Source of the DNA: Isoetes taiwanensis
Taxonomy: Eukaryota > Streptophyta > Lycopodiopsida > Isoetales > Isoetaceae
Assembly (NCBI GenBank): GCA_021234155.1
Contig: JAJEKV010000489.1
Location: 109,829-173,828 of the forward strand
Direction of reading: 5' to 3'
Length of the DNA stretch: 64,000 nt
The position numbers and the translations under genes were made by a program. Positions 1-10,585 of this stretch are shown here, piece after piece. Positions within the stretch are counted from its first letter, which is position 1; each line of letters begins with the position of its first letter. The notes under the pieces are model-generated. The model did no database searches. It was not told the origin of the DNA and was given only the letters and a program-made list of their open reading frames with translations.

Positions 1-1372
1 AGGGTATATGCCAAGATATAGCAAGAAGGACGACCAAAAAAGCGTGACCGCGCGTAAAAGCGAGGGGTTACTGCTATCCCCAACTCTATTTGGGATATAC
101 ATAGGCGTTTTCGCGGGGTTACATAGCGAGAACAACAAGGGGAAGAATACGCCCCTCGTTAGGAGACACGAAGGTACCGATTATGCTATCTGGGTGCGAT
201 CCGAGTATGATGGCCACAAAAACAAGGGGATGCCTGAGGCGCTAAAAATTCTAGAACAATTACGTGAAAAACCGGGCTAGCGGTAAATCTAGCAAAACTA
301 AGATAGTCATCTTCGGCCATAAGAGCGGAGACATAGACCCTTCCGGATATAGGGAAAGCGAGAAATAGAGGAAACAACGAAATCTGAGATATCTAAGTGC
401 GATGCACATGGCACAGGGAAGTGGGCTAAGGGTGCAGACACCAGGTTCCAATCAGCTATAGGAAGTTATTTCAATATGAAGAATTTCTGCAACAAAAGCA
501 GAATAATTGATTGGGACATCAAATGCTACTTATTCAGTGCAGTAGTAGCCACTACTCAATTATATGGGGCAGAAGCTTGGGGGCCAGGCCTAACAGACAA
601 AAAATGGGAAAAACAAGAAGGAATCCTTAGGCAATGGCACAGACAGGAATTCAAAGTATGAACAAATACGCCACTGACAATCATGGTCCTCGAACAGGGC
701 AAAAACCAATGGAGGTGAGAGCATGGGAGAGAACCATAAGGTACCTGATTAAGGACAATGCAGGAGACCATCAGGGGAAATTGTCTAGTATTGCAATCAC
801 CAAGTCAGCAAAATCACACATTCTCATAGGCAGCGGATGGTTTAAAGGTGTGGCAAAATGGACCAGAGAGATGGGATTAAACCTGAGCGACCTAATAAAC
901 GAAGGGCAGTGGAATGAGGAGTGGGCAGACAGAGCCACAAGAGCATGGCTGCAAAAACACACAGGACCCAAGACAATCTGGCTCATGACAGTTTTTAACC
1001 CAGATCAGCAGGTAGGGCATCAGATGTATCGGGATAACATACTGGGAAAAGCCAGAAGAGATATCTTGGCTAGGTTCAGGATGGGAAGTCACGATCTGAG
1101 AATCGAAAAAGACAGGTGGAGGGGAATAGACAAGGAGGACCGGATATGCAGAATCTGTGACAATGGGAGAGTAGAGGATGAGAACCACATGATTAACGAT
1201 TGCCCGATATATGGAGACATCAGAGACAGGTACAGAAATATAAGATGGGGCAACCAGTATATATTCTGAAGACAATAACAGAATCACTTCGAGATTTGGC
1301 AGACGCGATCCAGGGAATGATGATCAGACACAGAGAAGTACACAGGGAAAGAGGGTTTGTAATATGATCAAC
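1..1372 (+). mobile_element. LINE (non-LTR retrotransposon), 3' part of ORF2, decayed
   Basis: Fragments in successive plus-strand frames read through the second half of a LINE reverse transcriptase. Near position 85 a LLLSPTLFGIYI segment corresponds to the palm motif usually read as G-x-PLSPTLF. At 476-661 the LYGAEAWGP segment matches the usual end of the RT domain. At 634-1269 comes the cysteine-rich C-terminus. The frame changes at least twice and stops lie between the pieces, so the copy is dead. The 5' part lies outside the window. The LINE assignment rests on motif order and is fairly secure; the exact clade is not determined. Confidence 0.8.
634..1269 (+). pseudogene. LINE ORF2 C-terminal region with CCHC zinc-binding motif
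   Basis: An open stretch of about 211 residues forms the tail of the LINE polymerase. Near residues 172-190 the spacing Cys-x2-Cys-x9-His-x4-Cys is complete (CRIC...H...C, then PIYGDIR). This is the C-terminal zinc-knuckle-like motif found after the RT domain in many plant LINEs and thought to bind element RNA. The upstream RT end is in another frame, so the annotated ATG is only the first Met in the surviving frame and not a real start. The stop lies about 100 bases before the presumed 3' tail. Confidence 0.75.
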
Positions 1373-1582
1373 CGCACAAAAGCGACTCATAAAACCCCAT
1401 ACAAATTGTTCAGTTAAAAGCTGATTGATAACGACGCATTACTGCACGGCCACGAAGCCGAAGTAAAGCAGGAGGCTGGTAATAATAGAAAAAAGTCAGC
1501 CTTCAGAAAAGGCTACATCATAACAGCGTGATGTGCTAGTAGCGCTCTTTTAGGGAGCTCACCCATGCTACACAAGTCCAAG
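1373..1582. other. Unresolved spacer after the LINE
   Basis: About 200 bases between the LINE coding end and the left inverted repeat of the next element. It may be LINE 3' UTR. I see no poly(A) tail or simple-repeat end that would fix the LINE boundary, and no ORF. Confidence 0.4.
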
Positions 1583-1612
1583 AACAAGGTTTAAAATGAA
1601 ACGCACTTATTT
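1583..1612 (+). repeat. Left terminal inverted repeat
   Basis: Starts AACAAGGTTTAAAATG and matches the reverse complement of 7472-7501 at 29 of 30 positions (G/A difference at position 6). Followed by AAGAAGTGCGTTT, so a small hairpin with the TIR word AAACGCACTT is possible. Confidence 0.8.
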
Positions 1613-2869
1613 AAGAAGTGCGTTTGAAAGATTCCTTCTAAAAATTTATAAAATTCTAAAATACCCCTAAAAAGGACTCTTTTACTATCTTGTGTCTAAA
1701 GATTTATAAAACTGCTCATGAAAACAGACATTTTAGGAAGACTTAACATTAAGGAGAAGAACAACAAAGAAAAATATCTCATTTTAGAGGGGAAAAGGAC
1801 CACTACGAAAGCCAAAGATTTATTATGGGGCAAACTCATATGAAAAAATTAGACGCTTTTGTATCTTATCCCTTAGAACGTTTATATTGGCTGTTATAGA
1901 AGACAAAAAATTTGTTATTTCACAACCATTTTGGCTAAACATCCTAATTGACCTTAAAAGACATTGGGAGACAGTTGAACAAACTGCTTGAATGAAAAAT
2001 TATTGTTTTTGCATCATATGGTATTACAAATGATAATACATCCACGAAATCATGCAGTTGGTTGAAGTTCCAACTGACGATGCTGTATAAATTTATACCG
2101 AGGAAACAGAAGTTGAAGTAGTGAAGCTCTGTGATTACATGGCCTTCTTTGTTGTTCTCGGAGATGTATTCATCATGTCTTTGGGCTTGCACAATACCAA
2201 TCCACAATATAGTGATGTTGAGAAGATAGTCAAGCTCCTTGTCAATGTTGAGAGTCTTCAGCACAATTCCATTATCTGTAGATGTGGGCGTCACTGCACA
2301 TTTCTCCACAGAGAAGTATTTGTCTATCTTGCTTTTTTTTGTCTGTTTGCAAAGAAATAGGTAAACTTTTGAGGGGTTGCTACTCCTCGCACCCTTATGG
2401 ACAAACTACGTAGTTTCCTTCTCGTTGAACATATGTGTCTCCATAACATTTTGGGGTCCTTTGCCTTTAGAAGCGGTTTTGAGTTGCCTAAAGTGAAGTT
2501 AGCATGTGTGTAGAGAAAAAAGTAAAAATAACAACGAGATTCGACTAATTTATGCTCTAACATTGCATGACAAGGTCAGGAGAATTTAGAACTATTTTAG
2601 AACTTTTGAACTAAAAAACTAAGAAAACTACATAAATTATCCCTTGAGTGTGTTATTTCAACGAAGATTAAGTTGCAAAAAAACCTTTGGGAGCAAGAAA
2701 AGACCCCACAAGATTTTTACGATATAAACTTATACTCTGGACTACATATTTTATTTTTATATATATAGATATATACATCTTATACATGTTAATATATATA
2801 TACAAGTTTTTTGTACTATGGCCGGTTGCACTATGAGGGAATTTGTACAAATTCGACTAGAAGCCAAAT

Positions 2870-4080
2870 GCGAGTGCCATCCAACGAAGATCCTATAAAG
2901 ATTCTCCAAGATTCTCCAAAGACTCTAGAAAAATTTCCTAGATACTATGAGATTCCATCAATGTTAGCTTATATTCCCCAAGATTCGCAGATCATTCCGA
3001 GAATTGTACAAATTCGAGTAGAAGTCAAATTTAAAGTCATGCAATGAAGATTCTATAGAGATTCTCCAAGATTCCACCAAGATTCTCTAGATACTCAAAG
3101 ATTTTATGAGGATTCCCTTAGATTCCTTTAGATTCTTAAAGATTCTCTTGAGATTCCCTAGATTCCCAAAGATTATCCTAAGATTCCTCAAGATTCCATG
3201 TAGATTCTTCAAGATTTTCTTAGATTCTATGAAGATCCCCTATAGAACACATCTAGTGTCAAAGATTCCCCTACATCCCCTTGGATTCCCCTAAATTCCC
3301 AAAATTCCATAAACATCCCTAGATTCTTAAGGTTCTACAAAGATTCCCTAGATTTTCAAAGATTATTTGAAGATTCTTTTAGATTCCCTAAGATTCTATA
3401 TAGATTCTCCTAGATTCCCTTAGATTCTATCAAGATTCCACTAGATTCTCTAAGATTACAGAAAGATTCCCCATGATTCTCAAACATTTTTTGAAGATTC
3501 TCTTAGATTCCTCTATATTCGTTTGATTTCCATAGATTAAGTTAAGATTCTCTTGACATTTCCTTAATTCCAAAGGTTATCCCAAGATTCCTCTAGATTC
3601 CTTTAGATTCTTAAATATTCTCTTGAAATTCCTTAGATTCCCAAATATTATCCTAAGATTCCTCTAGATTCTCCAAGATTCCATGTAGATTCTTCTAGAT
3701 TCCCTTAGATTCTATGAAGATTCCCCTGTAGAATGCACCTACTGTCAAAGATTCCCCTAGATCCTTTGAAATCTCCTGCGATTCCCTAAGATTCCACAAA
3801 CATCCCCTAGATTCTTAAGGTTCTATAAAGATTCCCTAGATTTTCAAAGATTATTTGAAGATTCGTTTAGATTCCCCAAGATTCTATGTAGATTCTTGTA
3901 GATTCCCTTAAGTTCTATGAAGATCCCCTTAGATCTCTAAGATTCCATCGAGATTTCCCTCGATTCTTAAGCTTTTGAAGTTTTTTTAGATTCCTTAAGA
4001 TTCTCTTGAGATTCCTTTGATTTTCAAAAGATTATCCCGGTATCTCTCGAATTCCCTTAGATTCTATGAATATTCCCTCT
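2870..4080 (+). repeat. AGATTC minisatellite-like array
   Basis: About 1.2 kb made almost entirely of degenerate 8-13-bp units around AGATTCC or AGATTCT, separated by short AT or CT words (for example TAGATTCCCT and AAGATTCT). Higher-order similarity is visible: the blocks around 3080-3420 and 3540-3900 repeat the same series of words, including CCCCTAGATTCTTAAGGTTCTA, which is written here only in part by motif. Short open frames here are repeat artefacts. Confidence 0.85.
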
Positions 4081-4359
4081 AGATTATCCAACATTGCGGA
4101 ATGATGCCAAACCACTACTCATTGAAAAGCATTTGATGAGAGGAATCCAAGCGGTGTGGGTCCCACTTTGATCAAGAGACCTCCACCGCAAAGATAAAAA
4201 GTCGTTTGAAGGCGGGCAAAAAGGAAGCTTCAAGAAAGCTTCATAATTAATGAGTTGCCACCTCACTATCTTTTATTAAATAAAGGGTGCCATCTCACCT
4301 CTTTAATATAAAAAATTCTAATTTAATAAAAAAATGAATGGTTAGGATTTATCCTCCCC

Positions 4360-4640
4360 CCTTTGATCTAACGGTTAAGATTGCTTGCACCAAATCCACT
4401 TTTAAGGAAGCTTCCTTGCACTTTCCTTATAAAAATTAAGGGCCATGATTTCTCCTTCCCTTTTGATCTGACGGCTTAGAGACATGGTGCATGCCCCTAT
4501 GCATGCCCCCATCATACTTCTATGCCCATGCATGACCTCCCCCATGAGGTGGCGGCATCATGGCCTTCCATTTTCAATTGGACGGCTGGCATTAATCTTT
4601 ATATAGCATGGGTACATCCTTTCCTGGGACACATAGAATA
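4360..4640 (+). promoter_or_regulatory. Possible promoter-like segment inside the 5.9-kb element
   Basis: Two TTGATCT(A/G)ACGG words, a run of GCATGCCCC words and a TATA-like CTTTATATAGC near 4597-4607 resemble plant promoter or LTR-U3 sequence. No clear gene follows: the short frame beginning near 4980 (MALARDELKS) stops after about 30 codons and is not recognised. Weak call based on composition only. Confidence 0.25.
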
Positions 4641-4699
4641 GTTTTATATATATAATGATATTCAATATATATACGTTCACATATTTGTATATATAAAAA

Positions 4700-4762
4700 A
4701 AAAGGGTATAAATTTATACCGCAGGAAGTCTCGCGGTATAGATTTATACCGCAAGACTTCTC
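4700..4762. repeat. Palindrome pair GGTATAAATTTATACC
   Basis: Two copies about 25 bases apart (from about 4709 and 4733), each self-complementary. The second has one change (TATAGATTTATA). Both are embedded in GCGGTA...TACCGC, which extends the palindrome. A single related copy lies at about 2085-2100. Confidence 0.85.
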
Positions 4763-4779
4763 TTTTTTTCGGATATATA

Positions 4780-4850
4780 TATGTAAATATATATGTTATA
4801 TATATTATATATATTTATATAATATACATATATATATATATATATATCTT
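4780..4850. repeat. (TA)n-rich tract
   Basis: Nearly uninterrupted alternating TA dinucleotides with a few T or A insertions. Confidence 0.85.
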
Positions 4851-5394
4851 CGTCTAATAGAAAAATAAGCCAGTGTTACAACCTTATGATAGCACAAGTG
4901 GTACTATTATTATATCTTTGTAATCGCCCACAAGAATTCCTTACGGAATTGGAGAGAACATTGACGGTATTTGTTAACAATGGCTTTAGCACGGGATGAG
5001 CTTAAGTCCATTGCTATTAATACAATAGAGAAGCCGCACCCGGGGGCACCCATTGAGACATATCGGCTATAAACAAGCGCATTTTAGAAGGCACGAGACA
5101 AGTTAATGGGTAATTATGCGGGTATTCGTTCTACTTTCCATATGGTGATCTTCACACCAATGTTAGAAACCATTAAGCAATTTTATGATATGGAAGGATC
5201 TAGAATGTGTTGGTAATTTTTTAGAAAAAAATGGGAAATAGCATGGATCGATTTACCTTAGGGAACCGCCTAAATTAGATTATATGGGGCGGATTGGAAA
5301 AAAAATTTGGTTGCAAAAGCGGACAAAGTAAGTAGGCGACACGGAAGGCCATCGAGCAGTGGACTTTTATCTTCTGCCGGATTTGATGTTATCG

Positions 5395-5925
5395 ACCCTA
5401 TAAGGACTGATTCCGGATTTCCATAATCGATATAATCTTAGGTCCGGCCACCGAAGTTATTTGCTAACTGGTTTTTGCCGCACGGAGGATTTTTTACAAA
5501 TGGTGCTTCTACAAAAACCGGTCAAGGTATAATATGAAATTTTGTTGATTATCTATCTATAAGAAGCATGGATTCGTTGCCCGGTGTTGATAAAATCGGC
5601 CATATATGGCCACGATTTCAAATTGTGACTGTTATAGGCTTGGGTGCGCACACTAAGTTATCGCCCGGCCCGGATTTGCTGAAAGTGATTTTTTAAAATT
5701 TGTGCTTCCACAAGTCTAAGGTATAATCTGCAATTTTGTTGATTATCTATTTATATGTGGCATGGATTGGTCACGGTGTTAATAAAATCGAGCTTATAAG
5801 GCCCCGATTTGATGTAATTTGGCTCGGATATAGGTACGGATTACGCACCTGAGAGTTATTTGCCGCCCGGTTGTGGCTCTGAAGGATTTCTCCAAAATTT
5901 GTGCATCACGGTGGAATTCCCCTTT
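5395..5925 (+). repeat. ~200-bp tandem repeat, about 2.5 copies
   Basis: Matching landmarks recur with a period of 193-201 bases: GTTAT at 5456, 5657 and 5855; AAGGTATAAT at about 5524 and 5717; TTTTGTTGATTATCTAT in copies 1 and 2; and GTGTT(G/A)ATAAAATCG in both. Copy 3 is truncated near 5920. Copies are heavily diverged and non-coding. Confidence 0.7.
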
Positions 5926-6660
5926 TCAAAAAGGACTACGATGTATCTTGCGGGATATAAGGTATTGACATGCTAAATGATTTTCTTCTATATTACGTAA
6001 AAAGTATTTCCTTCTATATCCCGAGAATCACATCGGATGGATTATAAGATGGTGGAGGAAGCTGGCGAATCTAGTTTTATGGAAGTAGAGGGCCGAACCG
6101 GACACCTATGGACTCAATGATAATCGAGGTCGATTATTTATGTATTAGGTTATTGGGCTTGTCATAGCGGGAGGTGAAATCGCTTATAATATTCTTGTTA
6201 TCATTAATTTATTAGATAGGTTAAGAATTGTTTATCTTCTTTGTGTTCCCGTGGCGAAAAAAGAGTCACTAAGAAATTTTGTGGATTCTATTTAAGTATC
6301 ATCAAGCATGCATGATTGGGACTAGACTTAGATTTCCCTAGATTCGACTAATCGAGATAGCAAAGGGGGTTGTATAAAAAGCGACACTGTCTTCCACATC
6401 TTTGTGCATTACTAACACGTGTTACGTATTGTGGCGGATTGGCTGAGTACCACTTTTCCCACTTGGAGTCGGGATTAATAAATCTCGGGGACTAGTCGAG
6501 CATACATCATCATGCTATTTTATAGGGTTCTATTTTATTCATTATTTTTTATTATTATCAAAATTTGTTAGATTATCTCCATATTCCTAGAAGTTAGCAT
6601 GTTTTAGTAAGTATCATGATTATAGATCCTGCAATGGGAAGGTTGCTATGATAAAAGCAT
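5926..6660. other. Unrecognised interior of the 5.9-kb element
   Basis: No ORF above 60 codons and no known motif. AT-rich with scattered GATT(C/A) words. Confidence 0.4.
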
Positions 6661-6677
6661 ATATATATACATATATA

Positions 6678-6905
6678 TCTTTGGTATAAATTTATACCGA
6701 GAAAACTCTTGCGGTATAAATTTATACCGCTTCGGTATAAATTTATCCTTTCACCTCAGTATAAATTTATACCGCTCGAGTTCTTTTGTTGTATAAATCT
6801 ATACCGCTCAAGTCTTCTTGCGGTATAAATTTATACCGTGCGAACTCTCTAGTATACTATGTCCACATATTACTATCTATTAAGGTATAAATTTATACCA
6901 TCTTG
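6678..6905. repeat. Palindrome cluster GGTATAAATTTATACC (seven copies)
   Basis: Seven perfect or slightly decayed copies of the 16-bp palindrome in about 225 bases, many extended to GCGGTATA...TATACCGC. They are separated by short variable spacers (13-50 bases) containing words such as TCGAGTTCTTTTGTTG. The even spread and retained dyad symmetry suggest a protein-binding array or a repeat made by hairpin-driven duplication. Confidence 0.85.
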
Positions 6906-7471
6906 AAATTTATTTGGAAGAAACTAAAGACTACAGAGAACAAATAAATTACAAAGTTTAAAAAAGTCCAGATTGGATACATCATGCCGCTATCGCTTGA
7001 TTATACGGAAGTCGTAGCAAAATTTGGAGGAGCAAATAAAACAAGTGTATAATGCAAAGCGCAAGCATCTTGACTTCACCTCGGCGTGTGGGGCATACTT
7101 TAAGGTGACAATATTTGCTTCATTGAGACAATATCAAAATGTGTTGCATTTTTGCAATTTTGTTCATTATTTTGTAGTGAATTTATAAACTTTGAACTAA
7201 ATACGTTTTTGGGCACTCTTAAACTTCTTTTTTTTTTTCAATGTCTATTTTGTTTTGTCCTTAAAAATATTACTATTTCTCAAACCAAACTAGGGGGCCA
7301 AAAAATGGTACCAAACAATTTTGAATGGAAGCTGAGTTCAAATTCCCCTCCAAAAATGGTGCCTAAAATATTCAAATTGTCACACTTGTCACAAATATAC
7401 CAAGAAAAGGGCATTTTTTAAGGGAATTTTAGGGAATCTTTCAAAGATTCCTTTTGAAGTGCGTTTGCAGC

Positions 7472-7501
7472 AAATAAGTGCGTTTCATTTTAAACTTTGT
7501 T
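7472..7501 (-). repeat. Right terminal inverted repeat
   Basis: Inverted partner of 1583-1612. On the minus strand it begins AACAAAGTTTAAAATG. It is preceded internally by a second GAAGTGCGTTT word at 7455-7465 and by paired AGATTCC words near 7430-7450. Confidence 0.8.
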
Positions 7502-7532
7502 CAAGGGCCTGAGGGCACAAGGGACGTTAATG

Positions 7533-7561
7533 TCTATTCTATTCTATTCTATTCTATTCTA
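7533..7561 (+). repeat. (CTATT)n microsatellite
   Basis: About five and a half tandem CTATT units. Confidence 0.9.
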
Positions 7562-7987
7562 AACGAGGTGCACCCTGGACAACCACAGTCGTCGGATTCG
7601 TCGATCCTACGACCCAGATCGTATATTGGGGCCTCTGGGCACCTCTCGTTTCGCTTATAGTCATTTATGATTGGAGGTGCCTATGATTTTGAAATATGAA
7701 ATACGATTTTGCCCAAGGTTTTGACGGAATATGGAACCTCTATACGGCTTTGCCTAAGATTTTAGAATATAAAATAGGGGGGTTCAAACCTCTCCAAAAT
7801 AACTCAATGTCCTAATAAGATTACTTTAACCAATGTACCCAGTGAGCTAATGTGATTATTTTTTATCTTGAATCTATGTTTTTTTTTTTTTTTTTTTTTT
7901 TATAATAATCCATTCAATTGTTTTAGTGATATATGGTCTATGGTTTCAGGAATTGTTATTTTTACATCCATATCAAATCCCCTGGAA
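7562..7987. other. Non-coding spacer with poly(T)
   Basis: No gene seen. Contains a run of about 31 T at 7870-7900 and two short ATGGAACC/ATGATTTTG word repeats near 7680-7760. Confidence 0.4.
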
Positions 7988-8503
7988 CCCCCGTTATTTT
8001 GCTATATATTCCCCTTAAACCCCCATTAACACACAGCTAACATTATTAACACAAACCATTGCATTTGACACATTTAAATTAAAATCCCCCTTAAACCCCC
8101 TTTGGTTTGGGTGCATATTCACACGGGGGGTTACTTCGGGCAACGAGAGCTGTCGGATGGGCATATTTGCCCTTTATTCCAAGATCTGGACCGTACATAG
8201 CGATCCTCGTTTGTGGGTATGTATGTATAAGTTTTTGTATACTGTATATTAAAGTTTACAAAATACTATAAGGTTTGAGAGAATGTACTTAATGGTGTTA
8301 ATTTTGTACATGTAATGTAAATTTTTTGGGGCTCTTGCTGCCCTACGTAACCCCCCGTGTGAATATGCACCCAAACCAAAGGGGGTTTAAGGGGGATTTT
8401 AATTTAAATGTGTCAAATGCAATAGTTTGTGTTAATAATATTAGTTGTGTGTTAATGGTTTGTGTTAACTAAAATAATTTTTGGCCCCTTCGGGGCCTTA
8501 AGG
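7988..8503. mobile_element. Foldback MITE, copy 1
   Basis: Arms at about 8023-8152 and 8333-8462 are inverted copies. Each contains CATTAACACACA, TTTAAATTAAAATCCCCC and TTTGGTTTGGGTGCATATT, plus an inner GGGCAACGAGAGC or GGGCAGCAAGAGC word. The central ~180 bases are AT-rich. A perfect 6-bp stem-loop, GGCCCCTTCGGGGCC, lies at the right end (8483-8497). Outer limits are estimated by comparison with copy 2. No coding capacity. Confidence 0.8.
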
Positions 8504-9472
8504 ATGGTGTAGGGGTGTAGATATAGACATTACCTAATACTCTAATGATGGATGGTATATCATAGCCTCACAAATCTAACAAACTAGAGGTGCTCAAATT
8601 ATGGAAACGAAAACATTGCATAGAATTAGACATATAATATTATGCCAATACCAATATTAATACATGAGGTAGCATGTAATAATAGTATTTATTAATAATG
8701 AACAAACACATATGCCCATATCCGTGCGCATATGATCTAGGTGGCTATGCTTTAGATTGGAACCTTCTCGTTTGTCTATAATTATTGGTATAGTCCCTGC
8801 CAACCCTATTAATTTAATGCAGTTCCTGTATACACCAGATGTCTCACTCGACATTAGTTTCAATTGCACAATAAGCTGCTTATCCGTATCTAGCATGTAC
8901 ACTTTTTTAGTGCTATAAGTGATCCTTTGAATGCAAAATAATCACAATTAGTTGATAAAAGGAACAAGGCAATTCATTTCAATAGGTCGCATGATGCAAA
9001 GATGTAGTGTGTGTATCACTTGGTCCCCTGCAACCATAAATGTAACGAGAGGTTATCATAAATAACTTTCTCTTTGAAAAATGGTCATGAAACAAGCTAT
9101 GTTTGAAAGCCATCTTGCAAGGATTTGACAAAATTTATGGGTAGAAAAGCTGCCATATCACTGTTTATCAGAACCTTCCACTCACAGGTTTATGTCCCAT
9201 GGTCAACTTCCTTATTTTCTCCAACCATATTGTTAGCAGATAGACAATTTAAATATCAGACACTTTCATCAATACCATACTCAAAATAACATTTGAATTC
9301 ATGGCCCAAGACTTCAAGAAACCTGTTGCAAGCTGCTGCGTTAAAGAATGCTCATACCATCGGTTCAGGAGAAACCTTTAGCACTTTATTATCCCTGACC
9401 AATTCGGTTGCTCTTTAGATTGCCGCCAGCCATTTTGAGAGAGAGAGATAGCTATCACAATGAGAGAGATAG
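8504..9472. other. Non-coding spacer
   Basis: No convincing gene. An 81-codon minus frame at 8657-8902 is not recognised. A short (GAGAGA) stretch lies near 9437-9470. Confidence 0.4.
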
Positions 9473-9769
9473 CCATCATACAATACCATTATTATAATCC
9501 CAAAGTTAGACTAGCATAGAGCAAAAGAATTCCTTTGAAAAGGGACTCAGAATTTTTTCGAATGATCAAATATGCTTCATAATTATATCTATGAATTGAC
9601 AGCATCTTTTAGAAGCAAAAACTGGAATACCAGTTACAAGTAACCTTCCATCGGTTAAAAGACATATAATGGATTGAAATTTTTGCAGCCATCATACAAT
9701 ACCATCATTATAATCCCAAAGTTGGACTAGCATAGAGCAAAAGAATTCCTTTGAAAAGGGACTCAGAAT
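9473..9769 (+). repeat. ~79-bp direct duplication
   Basis: 9473-9551 and 9692-9769 are near-identical direct copies, sharing CATCATACAATACCAT, AATCCCAAAGTT and AAAAGAATTCCTTTGAAAAG with only a few substitutions. About 140 unrelated bases lie between them. Confidence 0.85.
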
Positions 9770-9827
9770 TATCATTAGAACTTTTTCAAATGACGGATGA
9801 GCGAGCAGAACAAAGTCGAGGCTGAGA

Positions 9828-10096
9828 TCACGTTACGGAGGAGGCTAGATCAACTGAAGAAGATAAGGATGGTGGGTGTACAAGAGTAGCATTAACAAAC
9901 GTGACAGAATCATGCAAATTATATTCAACTTGGGTGAGATTGGCCCAACCTTTTACTCCCCAAAAGTCACCAGTTCCACCGACAACAGCAAGCTCGAAAA
10001 GTCCGCTGGCAACGTGACGACCTCTGAGAGAAAATGTACCATGGTAAAGCTCCGTTTCAATCACTGCTTCCAGAATTTCTAGGGCATGGGGATAAT
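9828..10096 (-). pseudogene. Dirigent-like / allene-oxide-cyclase-barrel-like last exon (remnant)
   Basis: The minus strand reads about 88 codons with a central LAVVGGTGDFWGVKGWANL segment. It resembles the conserved VVGGTG-x-F-x-x-A-x-G strand-turn of plant dirigent proteins, and also the related GGTGIF turn of allene oxide cyclases; both are beta-barrel families. A plausible splice acceptor (TTCTTCGCAG) ends at 10097, just upstream of the in-frame exon, and the exon ends at a TGA at 9828. No upstream exon with the family's usual signal peptide is seen before the MITE at 10586, so it is probably a fragment. Tentative, from one motif. Confidence 0.45.
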
Positions 10097-10585
10097 CTGC
10101 GAAGAAAGCGTAAAGCGATTATAACAAATGGACTTGAGCCCTCTTGCTTTGGAGGTGTTGGGACTCTGCGATGAGAAGGATGTCCCCTACTCCTCAGTGG
10201 AGCTTAGCGGATGATTGGGAGATATCTTGAAGCAGCATCTTCCTCTGCTGCTCTTTAAAACCCTATAACAAACCTTTGATACTGAATATGATCTAGCATT
10301 ATAACAGGAACCTCGAACCCGCAGCACCTGCATACCTGAGACAGAGAATGCTTCAGCTAACCCTAAAAAAACCCTAAAGTGAAACATCTCGATGCTTGCA
10401 TGTATGGCTTATTAAAAAGAAATAGAGGAATAAAAATAAAAGGGGGTAAACCATATGGGATATGGAATTTAGACAATAAAAATGCGGAGTGCACTCTAGA
10501 TATACTGAATAGTATGCCTCGCGCAATACGCCCATGAAATCATATGAAAATCATGCCAAAAAGCGTATAAAATCACAAAAAAAAA

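Larger units (their letters stand above)
1583..7501. mobile_element. 5.9-kb TIR-bounded element, probably a non-autonomous DNA transposon
   Basis: The ends at 1583-1612 and 7472-7501 are inverted copies over 30 bases with one mismatch. They are flanked by CAAG on both sides (1579-1582 and 7502-7505), a candidate 4-bp target duplication. Just inside both ends lie AAGTGCGTTT copies and a GAAAGATTCC word. The interior holds the AGATTC minisatellite (about 2880-4080), a TA-rich stretch, palindrome clusters and a 200-bp tandem repeat. No transposase is recognisable; the longest minus-strand frame (1944-2309, 121 codons) resembles nothing I know. Superfamily unassigned: the TIR does not start with CACTA or a typical hAT or Harbinger end. 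Confidence 0.65.

Noticed and set aside
1944-2309. 121-codon minus-strand ORF inside the 5.9-kb element
   Set aside because: Protein-like but unrecognised, with no catalytic motif; not called a transposase.
6440-6490. GGCGGATTGGCTGAGTACCA, resembling a tRNA 5' half
   Set aside because: No matching acceptor stem or TPsiC arm follows, so not a tRNA gene.
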